Part shown: piece after piece, positions 51,225 through 62,224 of the stretch | Numbering within the stretch: position 1 is the first letter of the stretch | How the letters are laid out: each line of letters opens with the position of its first letter | Assembly (NCBI GenBank): GCA_013398295.1 | Contig: VZSF01011151.1 | Location: 186,974 to 250,973, forward strand | Length of the DNA: 64,000 nucleotides | DNA from: Chionis minor | Taxonomy: Eukaryota > Chordata > Aves > Charadriiformes > Chionididae | Direction of reading: 5' to 3' | Program-made: the position numbers and the translations under genes | The notes under the pieces: model-generated | The model's input: the letters and a program-made list of their open reading frames with translations, nothing else | Told to the model about the DNA's origin: nothing | Databases searched by the model: none

Positions 51225-51300
51225 TTTGCTACTCATTACATTCTCCATGATATTTAGTTTCATTAATGATTACTCTAATTACAATTCTAATAATTAAGAG
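51225..51300. promoter_or_regulatory. TAAT-rich block, possible homeodomain-type element
   Basis: The words CATTAATGATTACTC, CTAATTACAA and TAATAATTAAGAG lie within 75 bp. TAATGATTA is a known paired homeodomain site arrangement. Candidate only. Confidence 0.22.
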
Positions 51301-54300
51301 TTGACTTTATAGCTTGCTTGCAAAGTACTCGGGGGAATGCAGTGTAACATAATAAACACAAACACAACATAGAAGCGTATTCTTTGACATTCGTAAGCAG
51401 AGGGAAATGATGCATAATTTAGTGTTTGAAGATTATTATTAGAAGGATGAGCTCACTAGCTTTTTTCCAATTCATAGAGCCCTTACTTCAGGAACATAAA
51501 TGCTAGATATGCGCTCAACTAGATGTAAATTTTTTAAGCAACACTGAAGATGATCTTTCCCCACAGCTGATAAGAGAACATCATCATGTGCACGCTGAGG
51601 CAAAAAGAGCTGTTCCTCTTTGTTTTTCCAGATGAAGAACTTGACTTTACCTGCCAATTGTTGTCAGCAAATTGTGAAATTGTGATTGGTGCGAATGGTG
51701 AAAAGGGACTTTCTTTCTAATGAGTCTGTTCTAAAAACTCAGCTTCTAAGATATTCTGTATAACCTGCTTTTTCAGCACAAGGGTTAGTTCTTGTTGAGA
51801 AGGTTTTTTATATTCAATGTATTTTTCTGATTCCAGTAAGTTTTCTTTTCACATATCTGAAAAAAATCATGTCAGGACCCCTTGAAAAAGAGAGGACACC
51901 AAAAGTGGACACCAGATAACCTGTCAATGCCTATATTCTGCCCTTTGACTTTATCTTTTCCAATATAACATTTTACTGTCCGTATATGACACAGGTAGCT
52001 TTTTTTACACAGGGAAACAAAATTCCTCACTCTGCCTTCTTAAATTGGTACTGTACAGATATGGTTTGTTAAGATCTTTAGGGCCTTATTCCACCTAATA
52101 TTTTATGCTCCACTTCCAGCAAAAGAGCTTACTGGAGAATAAGTGGTTGCACAGTACACATCACATCAAATTGCATCTACAATTCCTCTTTATCAGATTT
52201 TTTCAAAGCCATAGTCATCTATACTGTAGAATTCCTGTTGGTAGTTTGTTTCTGACCTTGTACTGCCGGAAGTCTTACAAATAAAAATCTGTCCAATATG
52301 TTGTGATTGCCATGTTATTGCTAATATATCACCACTCCACACTTCTGATGCCATTGTGTGTGCTCTTTTTGCATTGCAATTGACTGTCAGATGGAAAACT
52401 GCAGAGCCATTAAATGTTTTTCTTGGCAATCAATCTTCCACAAAGAAAAGACTGCGGTATTTCTGTTATAACTGAGTTTACAGGAACCCTCAGCTACCAC
52501 AAATAGTTGTGACAACACTGCACATACACCAGCTCTGCTCATTGGTAAACTGGGTAGCTTGATGATTATGTTATTTTTCTGCTGCAGCAGGTATTTCAGG
52601 TCATGCCCTATGAGTAAGAAGTACTTTGAAGGGGAGGAGGTCAGCACAAGAATACCCCTAGAAAGATTACAGAAAGCAGATACTTGTTATTGTAATAATT
52701 TTTAATTGTGATGATTCACATTTCTGTGGTATTTTAGGAAGCCTGCGCTGTTTGCTAAAAACAATCCTTTCTATTAGCATGTGTTGATCCTGCTCCACTC
52801 ACCAAGGACAGCTATTTTTCCCACACTGCTTGGACGCAGAAAATTCAGATCCTAGATAATTTCTTTCTGCTCAATCTAGTATTGCAGATAACTGATGGAA
52901 AAACAGTGTGTGGGAACTTCTTTTCTTTATTTATATAGACTTCAAACTGTGTATACAGGCATCAGACCAAGACGGCAAAACAGCATCTCACAGATAGCAG
53001 AATGAAACACAGGAAAATATGTAGGGGTCTTCTGCAAGTGATTTGCGTGTGTCCCTCATGTAATACTTCAGCTTTGTATAAAATATTTAAATACTAAATA
53101 GTTAGACTGCACAAAATTTGAGTAAGAGAAAGACTTTGGAAAACATGTGAATGTATTTGCAGCCATGGAGTCAAGATTATGACACACAGCAAAGGGGGCA
53201 TATCTATTTGTGTCCCTTTGATAGTGAATGTTTTTCTACTTCTAGAAACTAAAACAGCATTAACAACAAATCTTGTGCATCCTTTTCCTCATGGCTTTCA
53301 GTGTGCATAGTGCAAAGAAAGCAAGCTACCATCTTCTGGCAGATGTATAAATACAACAAGGAACAAGTGGGAAGAAAATTAAATACAAGAAATATTTTCT
53401 TGACATTCAGAAAAAATCCTAAATTCCCATTTGTGCACAGCCTTGGGCATATGGCTTCAAAACAGTCAGCTGATCTGAGCTTTGATCGGGAGAGTCGCCC
53501 ATTGCAAAACAGCTTCATTTTTGCAGCGTGCTGGTTAAACAGCAGCAGAACACTTTTTCAGTAAAATGCTGGTGAATCAGCACCACTATGAAATGCAGCT
53601 GGTTGTACTGCATCTCAGCAACAATGAGAGGCATTTATATGAGTAATTAATCCCCAAAACCAGAAGAATAAGACACGCTTAGTGCAAATACTGGTGTTCT
53701 GTCGCTCCTCACAACATGAGACTTTAGATTCTTGAGGGATCACACTGCATAAGAAGGTGTAAGACATATGCAGCAGGAATAGTGTGGAAATCTTACTATA
53801 TACGACTCTGGTGTCTTATGTCCTGACAGAAGAGAATTAATATCCCTTTCTAAAAGGCTATCATCATACCTTTGATACTTATATACCTGTACTGATTGCT
53901 TCAATAGAGGCTTTGGCCTTAATTTCCTGTGGTAATGGTTCCCCACTCTAGTTGCATACTGTATGGAGATGTGTTTGCTTTTATCACGCTCGAATTTCCT
54001 GCTTTTCATCTAACAGTCTTTCACCTTCTTTGTGCGTAGCGAGAGCAGAAGAAATGAAGCTCCTACTTTCCTTTCACCACGTCATTTGTCATTTTATACG
54101 TATTTTTTCAGGCTTGTTATTGGGTTTTTTTCAAAGTAATCAATCCTAATCTAAAACTCCTCTCTGGCTCTTTTCATTGACTCATTTTTCATTTTCTTTG
54201 ACATCCACAAACCTACTCCAATTCTGCTGTATTATTTTCCAGGTGGAAAAGCAGCAGAGAATACATGCACAAAGACTGCACCACTGATTTATCTAAGAGC

Positions 54301-56159
54301 TCTGAGTTTATCTAATGTGCTTCTTTTTCTTGTACTTAAAGATTTTTCTCTTATACATCCATTGGAAGACGTACATAGTATTAATGCGCGTATAAAGCCC
54401 AAGGTCTCCAGTCGAACCCCAACACTCAAACACACAGGAAGAGGGAGCCCTTTGCCCAAAAGCTGTGAAGGGGAAAACAAGGCAAAGAACAATCATTGAT
54501 TTACTAACGTTGCCAGGCTAGGTTAAAGTACACTATCAGTTAGATTTCAATAATGCTTACACACATTCCTACAAAATTGCAAACATAGCTGCATATTTCT
54601 GGCATACAGTAGATGAAACTAGCAAGCACTACCCTTAGGGTGTTCCTAATGACAACAGATTGAGATTAGACAATGTATTATACCAGATGCATAAAAATAT
54701 ATTTACATTGTGCTATACGGTTAAAGTTGTGCCGTATTTAATGTCCTATTGTGTAATATCATTACAAACGGATTTTATAGCTACAGTAACTGTGAGCTTT
54801 ATTAGCAAGTAGATTGATTAAAATAATTGTTTAGGACTGACTTTGGGCTGGTAGTGATCAAGATTGTAACGAAGTAGGTACATAAAAGTGATCTTGGTGA
54901 ATTCTGTGAGATGTAAAGACATTACAATGTAAAAATGATTGTCTCTGAATCTGGGACATTTGATCACCTTACAGTCATCATGTTTTTTGTGGGAAAAAAG
55001 TTAATGTGAAACAAAACAAACGCAGAAAACACAAGAATAACTGGAGGCAGGGAGAACACTTTATAAGGTAAAAAATCATATCCAATGACATATGCCCGAA
55101 TTTCAAAGAGGATAAATAGTAGAAGTAGACTGGAAAGTAAGAAAAGTCTAATCAAATATTGCAATTTTGAAATTAAGCTTTATATAGGATAAGTGCAAAG
55201 GAAAACACAGGCCCATCAGGAAGCTTGGATTCCTATAGCTCCACTGTAAAGCCTTGCTATCCTGCAGTTACACAAGCATCAGCGCAGTTCTCTCCGGTAT
55301 TTAGTTAAGATCCTCTCTAAAGGCCAATTTCAGACAAAGGTAAATGGCTCAGGATCAAATCAAAGCTTTCAGTGATTTGCCTGTCTGTCCAAAGTATGTG
55401 CACATGTGTCATTGTGATAGCAGTGAGGAGATATTCAGAGGCAGAAGCAGGAAGTTAGACAGGCTTCTACCAAAGTTGCTCTTTATGGCTTTGAATATCT
55501 CTCTCTCAAGGTTTCTTTTTTAAGCTGGATAAGTGGTGAGGGTCTGCATATGAAGCATATTATATTGTAGTGCTAAGAACAATATTTCAAAGTTTTGCTT
55601 CTCCTTTGCTTCTGTAAGAGTTAAGATCTTTCTGGGAGTTTGACATTAATACAGATATCCTTACATGCTCAAAACAGTATGTAACACGTAAGATACTTCT
55701 AACAATTCATTTGTTAAGCTATCATGATTTCAAGTAGTGATGTGCTGGTCTATAAAGATTTCCTCAAGGGATGATGAAAAGCTACAGTCTTCTAGAAGGT
55801 TACCTAACATATTAACCAGCTCAAACAGTGTTCACAACCCAAAATGTTTGCCATGAAGACGTGACTACTGTTTAGGCCAAGGCTGCTAAAGAGCAGCTGA
55901 AAATTTGATTACATTGCCTGACAAAACAGAATAATAATGCCACCCTCATCCTGATACTCTTATAACTTTGTGGCTTGTGACTTTTTAGCCTCAGAAATAG
56001 TACTTTAACCATCATCTCCATGTGACAGTTTGTTAACAAATACCTAACAATCAGCAGAGATATTCACTGTACCTATTTCACAAATGCTATGTATTTCATA
56101 CCCTACATAGAAATTAACACGTTTCTGTGTGTTATCAACATAATCCACCTTTAAATATT

Positions 56160-56530
56160 GGCCTCTCCATCCATTCCCTCCCTCCAGACTTACAACAGCT
56201 CACATAGCGTGTTCCGTTTCCCGGTGACATGGCTGGGCTCTTGGCTCTGGGCGGGCGAGGCAGCACCTCTGCCCCAGGGTACATGAGCCCACGCTGCAGT
56301 AGGAGCACACACAGCTGTGGCATTTGGTGGGTCTGGTCTGTTGGTGTAGTGAACCCCACAAAAGAGCTCGCCTGTGTTTGTTTCACATCTCACAGGTCCT
56401 GACCTTCTTACAGTGTCAGACGGGTGCTGCACGAGGTCTTGTCCTTAGTTCTTGATGGCCAGAGTATTGCTCCCTTCTGTGGCAATCCTGGAGCAGAAGA
56501 TATACTCTCAGGCCTCTCCGGTTCCTGACC
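56160..56530. other. Locally CpG- and GC-rich patch
   Basis: About ten CpG dinucleotides fall within 56200-56450 (for example GTTCCGTTTCCCGG and GGGCGGGCGAGG), against a background where CpG is scarce. Overlapping minus-strand frames (83 and 80 codons) are by-products of the GC content. The patch is too small for a standard CpG island and no transcript is identifiable. It could be a regulatory element or an old LTR fragment. Confidence 0.35.
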
Positions 56531-56991
56531 TAATGTCTCAGGCCAGCTTGTCATCTCAAACATCTTCAATCATGCATTGAAGTGTTTATTAATCAGTGAC
56601 AATCTGTACTAATGTCTCCAGCTTGTGCAATTTGGAGAATAACAAATAGTGACTGAAAAACGTACTGGCACACCTAAGGTAAAAAAAGTATGTAGATGTA
56701 TACTTGTATGCTAAATGGTACAAAAATATCCCACATGACTCATGACTCAAATGAAACATATGATAAAGCAAAAAAGTTTAGTCTCAAAAATTCTGACAGA
56801 AAAAATGTGGTACAACTAGGTAGATTATGTCCAGCATCAAGTTTGGAAACACCAGGAAGTCAGTTCACTAACAAAAGCATCCACCGATGGAAAGCTACAC
56901 CATATTTAACATCCAGTCTTGGAAAGACAAGTAATTAATGGCTGTGGTGGAAATTCACATAGGCATGACTTGCAAACTGGATCTTTGTTCT

Positions 56992-57191
56992 TATTTCAGT
57001 CTGGAGAAGAGAAGGCTCCAGGGAGACCTTATAGCATCCCTCCAGTACCTAAAGGAGGCCTACAGGAAAGTGGGGATTTTGTCAGGGAGTGTAGTGATAG
57101 GACAAGGGGCAATGGTTTAAAACTGAAAAAGGGTAGATTTAGATTAGACATTAGGAACAAATTCTTTACTGTGAGGGTGCTGAGATGCTAG
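56992..57191 (+). pseudogene. CR1 ORF2 C-terminal fragment, frameshifted
   Basis: CR1 residues are split between two frames. [20 protein letters not shown] appears in the frame that runs to about 57085. [20 protein letters not shown] and KFFTVRVL appear in another frame ending at a TAG at about 57189. At least one indel lies between them. No function is retained. Confidence 0.75.
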
Positions 57192-57362
57192 AACAGGTTG
57201 CTTATGGAAGTGCCCACATCCCTGGATGTGTTCAAAGCCAGGTTAGATGGGGCTTTTAGCAACTTAGCCTAGTGGAAGGTGTTCCTTCCCATGGCAGGTG
57301 GGTTGGAACTAGATGATCTTTAAGGTCCCTTCCAACTCTTACCATTGTATAATTCTATACTT
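56992..57362 (+). mobile_element. CR1 3' fragment, decayed
   Basis: The fragment starts at the CAGTCTGGAGAAGAGAAGGC block. It continues through the C-terminal ORF2 region, and ends after GGTTGGAACTAGATGATCTT, CCCTTCCAACTC and a degenerate ATTGTATAATTCTATA tail. The 3' untranslated block (GGTGTTCCTTCCCATGGCAG) resembles that of the copy at 32935 more than that at 10391, so it is a different subfamily from 10391/45066. Confidence 0.9.
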
Positions 57363-57399
57363 TCCTGTTATTAAAAAAATAATAAATAGAGTAGTCTCC

Positions 57400-57575
57400 A
57401 CACCCCCCAGGAGAGATTCTCCCTGAGATCCAGCCTGAGCCTTCCAGAGCCAGGCTCTGTGGTCAACCTCCTCAGTGGTCCACCAAGCAACCTCCCACCA
57501 GGTGGGGACAGGCAGCAGTCAGGGCCCTGCCACCACACCCTCTCTGGCCTGAGCAAGCCTTTCTCCACCAGCACC
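57400..57575. other. GC-rich segment between two opposed CR1 fragments
   Basis: This segment is rich in CC/CT and contains CCACCAGG and CCTGAGC-type words. It is not matched to a CR1 segment I can identify, although it lies between the plus-strand copy ending at 57362 and the minus-strand scrap beginning near 57580. It may be an inner part of the second element or unrelated sequence. Confidence 0.3.
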
Positions 57576-57579
57576 TCCT

Positions 57580-57715
57580 CCCAGGGCTGCTACTCCTGCC
57601 CTGACCATCTTGGGGGCTCCGCTAGACCCACTTTTTGTGTGTGTGCGTTGCCCCTACTGGGGCCCCAAACTGGATGCAGCAATCTAGATCCTCCACAACA
57701 TGAAATGGTGCCCAG
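57580..57715 (-). mobile_element. Old CR1 fragment, minus strand
   Basis: The plus strand reads TCTTGGGGGCTCCGCTAGAC, then CTACTGGGGCCCCAAACTGG and ATGCAGCAATCTAGATCCTC. This is the antisense of a well-known CR1 C-terminal block (ctccgctggacttgctcc ... ggggccccaaactggatgcagta). Only about 130 bp is recognisable. A GTGTGTGTG run interrupts it. Confidence 0.65.
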
Positions 57716-60700
57716 CATGCAGGTTATATCAAGATGGGATTGGTTCATGGTTCAGTGAGCAAAAGAATATACCAACAGATCTTTGTCTATGCTATTTTTC
57801 CTATGATACTATCACATATTCTCATTTTTCATATATTTCACTAAAGTTTCGAAATGAAAGAAAACTTCAACAATAAAAAACATAACAAGAAAAGAAATAA
57901 GAAGTGTCATTAATCCACTCTGAAGCTCAAAGAATTTTTCCTACACATTTTTAAGCTTCCTGCAGGAGCACGCAAGTGTCATGAACAGATTGCTTCTGCG
58001 CACAGCAAAGGCTAGTGATTATGGCTCCCAACCCTACTTTTGACACTGGACTACACGTAACTGGTTTAATTTACACTCACTGAGTACGACTGGGAACATA
58101 TATCTATTAGGGAACATCAAAACACAATATACTGCAACTGTTTCTCTCTGCCTCAATGGCAGCTCAAAAAAGACATTTGAGCAAAGAGAGGCAAAGATCT
58201 GACTTAATTCTACTGCTTCCTGGGACTCATGTGAAGTATTAGAAGAGAACAATTTTGTCCTTCTTTGGTACTGACAGTCCTTTTAATCCCTCTTGTGATA
58301 TTTACAGGCACTGTGGACCAGACTTACAAGTACTTAAGAGATTAACTTCCACTGATTGTTTTATTGGTATTTCAACAAAATGTATCTGACATGGTGAGAG
58401 CACATAGCACACAGAATTGGCAAGTGTATGCAAAGCCAGGCAGAAGGATTGCATAAAGCCTGCAGCACATCTCACTCAAGATAGAGCAGACAAGTCCTAT
58501 GTCACTTATTTCAGAAGTCTCCATGCTTTAATTTTGATTTATATTATCTTATACTTCAATGTAAAAAGAACATATGGAAATTATCAGACTTATGAAATAG
58601 TCTTATATCTATCAGAAGCTTTATGTTTCCTTAATCTGCATATTTCTAGGTTCTTGCAATGTTGATGTACAAGTACTTTTCAAAAGTTCAGATCTGTTGA
58701 TTATACAGAATGCATGAGCTTTCCTTTTCTGAACCTCCACGTAAGTAGAGCAAGACATGCCAAGGTCCTATAGACCTCTGCTCCAGAGAACAGCACTGCA
58801 AGAGAGTGCTGTTCTGAAAACTTGGTCAAGATGCAAACTGAGATGTCATATTCATTCATTATCTGTAATTCATTTCAGTGACTTGCTAAGCATTGTAATG
58901 TGTTTAGTACAAGGTTTTGGTTGGGGGCTTTTTGAACAAAAGAGTATGACAATGGCAAGTGTCATGAACATGTCATTAGTAACTAATATTCTGTTACTTC
59001 TTTACTGTGCTTCATTTCACTTGTTTTGTCAGCGAATCTTTTCACATCAAGTATCCGCTCTCTAATTTCAAGTTACAATTTTTTCGCAAAAATGCAAAAA
59101 ACTACAGCTATCTAATAAAGACTTGCAGAAGAAATGCTTTTAACAAACTTAAAGCCTTAACAAGGCTATGCCTACATCCAGCATAATGGGAGGGGATCAG
59201 CAGACAGAAGCTATTGGTGCTGAGGACCCTACATCTTCACTATACCAAGTCTTCTAGACTTTACTTCAGACTGGGTTTAGTCTGGTCATCAGGACTGAAC
59301 ATCCCCCCCTCTCCATGTGTGTGGTGAAGCACTCCGAAACAGCATTCACTGACTGAAACCTTTATATCTCCAGGAGGACTAGAAGTGCATGGGGATGCAT
59401 GCCTGGAGCAGAATTTGTTTAGTTTCCACTGAAGAGGCTCATTCCCAGACACCAGAAAAGGGCTGCAGAACAAAGCAACATGCAGAAAGTGGGGATAGTT
59501 AGGGAATTTGCTCTGAAACTGCACTACCACTTTAAAGAAAAGCCCAGCTTCAATCAGGTATTCTTCTGCCTTGCATGACAAATACTTGAAAATGGTACAG
59601 CTTTAAGCATTGAGTACTCACATTGTTTGTAGTTGTGCACTACTGTTGGTGAAATGACTAACTAATGCATGCTCAAGGCCCTGCAGGATCATACTGTAAC
59701 ATGTTCCTACACTTAGTAGCATCATACAAGGTGTTTATTCACTCTGCCCTAGGATGCTTTCATTGGCAGCATTGGATTTTTGGTCTAGGCTTGTCAAAGT
59801 CATGTTTACTGTACTGCGCCAACACCTGGAATATGATTAGAGAAGCATTCAGGTAAAGATCAGATTCACAATTAAAGAATAGAGAATACCAAGAAATATA
59901 TGTTAATTTGGAACAGGCCTTAAGCTTTTAAGCCTGAAAGTAGAGGTAACTAATCCAGAGAATCAGCAGAACAAAGACACAATAATACTCAGAACTATTT
60001 TCCATTTATATGAGCAATACACACAGCTGCTTCTGTAGCTTCCAGTACAAAAACAACACACTGACATATTTTAAAGTAATGGTCCAAGATAATATACCTG
60101 TACAAGCACAGAATAGCTTTCTACAGTGTTTCAAGCTATTTCTGAAATATTCTCATAAGCGATTAAGAGCTGTCTCCTACACCACTCCAGTCGATGAGAA
60201 ATCTGCGTTCAACTGGGATTAGGAACAGAGGCCAGGAATCAAAGCTCTTCAGAATTTCTAAGTGTCATTGAGGTCAATGTAAAGCAAGCTTGCTAGGAGG
60301 AAAAAATGCTCTTTATTTTTATGTTTTGATTGTTCATCTAAGTAAACAAAAAAGGCACTGGAAGATGATTTTTAATTCTTGCCATTGGAGCTCCAAAACA
60401 GAATGGCTCAGCTGGAAGACATGGAAATTAGCCTGTGGCAAGAGGCCATAGAGACACCACAGCAAGTGAGAAAGCAGCGCAGCATTTATCTTCCCTATTA
60501 GTTAACGTTCTTCTGGTGGCAAGTAGATGTGAACTGACTCCAGGTCTCCATGTTGTCTGATTTATACAGCCAGGGTATTATATATACCAGTGGCGTACAG
60601 ATTTTTATACAACAATAAATAAATAATTTTTACCTGCAAATTTTTAGTCACACAGAACTTGATAAATGCTGTCATGTCAGTCTACCAAATGTAACAGAAT

Positions 60701-60815
60701 GGTAGCAAAATGGTAAAATGGCATTATGAATGTGAAAAATTTCTATCAGAAAATGAACAGAGACTGTTCAATCTGTACAGACATACAAAGTTAAATAATT
60801 TTCTACAATAGAGCG
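57716..60815. other. Unique non-coding stretch
   Basis: No gene or repeat recognised. Frames at 58034-58252, 58417-58665, 58757-59065 and 59261-59581 have no identifiable domain. Confidence 0.5.
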
Positions 60816-61300
60816 TGCTGGTTTGAGGTAAAACAGAACCAATTTTCTGTTAAGTAATTTTACTTTGCAGCTAAGCCTCTTGTAACTACTGAAATTAACT
60901 GCATGTTGTGCAGAAAACTGTTCACTCTCTGAGTGATAAGACTGATGTGCACAGTTTATGCCAGGGAATGGTATACAGAGAGGTTCCTGCTTATACTGTA
61001 TACTGGCTATAACACCCAAGGCCAGTTGACTTTTTTATTTGCCCCAATGGAGGGTCGGAAGTGGAAAAGTGCAGAGGGGTCACACCGACAGGGTGGAGCG
61101 GACAGCACAGGGGACACAGAATTGACCAACATGGTATTCCATCCCATCTGGAAGCTGAGGGATCAAAGGGTCAGCCTGGTTCTGCGATGGCCGGTGTCTG
61201 AAGAGGACTCTGCCTGTTCATCTGAGTCAGTTTACACTTACAATCTTGTGTACTTGATCTTTAGAGGATGAAGGTCGTATCAGGAAACTACATCAAAATC
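60816..61300 (+). mobile_element. Endogenous-retrovirus LTR remnant (ERVL-like)
   Basis: The segment begins TGCTGGTTTGAGG followed by an AACCAATTTTCTGTTAAGTA block, the usual opening of a group of avian ERV LTRs. It later contains GACCAACATGGTATTCCATC, also characteristic of these LTRs. It is non-coding. No gag, pol or env sequence is seen beside it, so it is probably a solo LTR or fragment. The 3' boundary and target-site duplication are not defined. I see no TATA box where one would be expected after the GGTATTCCATCCCATCTGG block, which suggests an internal deletion (inference). The first base of the 597-bp duplication (61030) falls inside this LTR. The copy at 61628 repeats its second half. 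Confidence 0.55.
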
Positions 61301-61626
61301 TGATTCCCAGTCTATACTTTCAGCAGAAGATAACACACTCCTGAGCAGCCATAGGATACTTTTTAAGCTTTGGTAGGAATGGAACAAGTGATATTATACA
61401 CAATTAATTACCATACTTCAAAGCAGTCTGCTATTTCTAGAGTCGCAGAGTGCCTATGAATTTACTGATTGCAAAACTTCAAACTGTTAGTACCACTTAA
61501 ACTTTTACCTGCTGTGTTAATGCCTCTATGCACAACCTAAGCAACTGACCAAGGTTCACTGCTGAACACATTAGTGTTAGGTCATTTCCATTAAGAAAAA
61601 AATTTTAAAAATAGTCACATATTAAG
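61030..61626 (+). repeat. 597-bp direct repeat, copy 1
   Basis: This segment matches 61628-62224 base for base by eye, at an offset of 598. It spans the second half of the LTR remnant and about 320 bp of unique sequence, ending ATAGTCACATATTAAG immediately before an N. Both copies carry the same short reading frame and the same A-run. The absence of any mismatch points to an assembly artefact. Confidence 0.95.
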
Positions 61627-61627
61627 N
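61627..61627. other. Single-base assembly gap (N)
   Basis: The only N I noticed in the window. It sits exactly between the end of repeat copy 1 and the start of copy 2, marking a contig join. Confidence 0.98.
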
Positions 61628-62224
61628 CTTTTTTATTTGCCCCAATGGAGGGTCGGAAGTGGAAAAGTGCAGAGGGGTCACACCGACAGGGTGGAGCGGA
61701 CAGCACAGGGGACACAGAATTGACCAACATGGTATTCCATCCCATCTGGAAGCTGAGGGATCAAAGGGTCAGCCTGGTTCTGCGATGGCCGGTGTCTGAA
61801 GAGGACTCTGCCTGTTCATCTGAGTCAGTTTACACTTACAATCTTGTGTACTTGATCTTTAGAGGATGAAGGTCGTATCAGGAAACTACATCAAAATCTG
61901 ATTCCCAGTCTATACTTTCAGCAGAAGATAACACACTCCTGAGCAGCCATAGGATACTTTTTAAGCTTTGGTAGGAATGGAACAAGTGATATTATACACA
62001 ATTAATTACCATACTTCAAAGCAGTCTGCTATTTCTAGAGTCGCAGAGTGCCTATGAATTTACTGATTGCAAAACTTCAAACTGTTAGTACCACTTAAAC
62101 TTTTACCTGCTGTGTTAATGCCTCTATGCACAACCTAAGCAACTGACCAAGGTTCACTGCTGAACACATTAGTGTTAGGTCATTTCCATTAAGAAAAAAA
62201 TTTTAAAAATAGTCACATATTAAG
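61628..62224 (+). repeat. 597-bp direct repeat, copy 2 (likely false duplicate)
   Basis: Identical to 61030-61626. Unlike copy 1, it continues into unique sequence (GAGGTAAACA then a T-run at about 62236-62246). This suggests that contig A ended just before the T-run and contig B restarted 597 bp upstream, and that the overlap was not merged. Confidence 0.95.

Larger units (their letters stand above)
46701..56159. other. Long non-coding stretch, mostly unique
   Basis: No gene recognised. 47200-47850 is markedly pyrimidine-rich on the plus strand, which lengthens several chance frames there. CpG-containing words recur at 48090-48260. TAAT-rich blocks at 50215-50350 and 51225-51300 are listed separately. 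Frames at 49233-49709, 52387-52647, 53249-53564 and 53740-54009 lack recognisable domains and mostly overlap frames on the other strand. Confidence 0.5.

Noticed and set aside
51860..51960. Possible further CR1 scrap (GGACACCAAAAGTGGACACC)
   Set aside because: Resembles the antisense CR1 block ggaccccaaaactggacaca, but the flanks do not continue the match, so it is below what I can support.
61028..61869. Two identical short frames suggesting a duplicated gene
   Set aside because: Both lie inside the LTR remnant and its likely assembly duplicate. There is no evidence of a gene.
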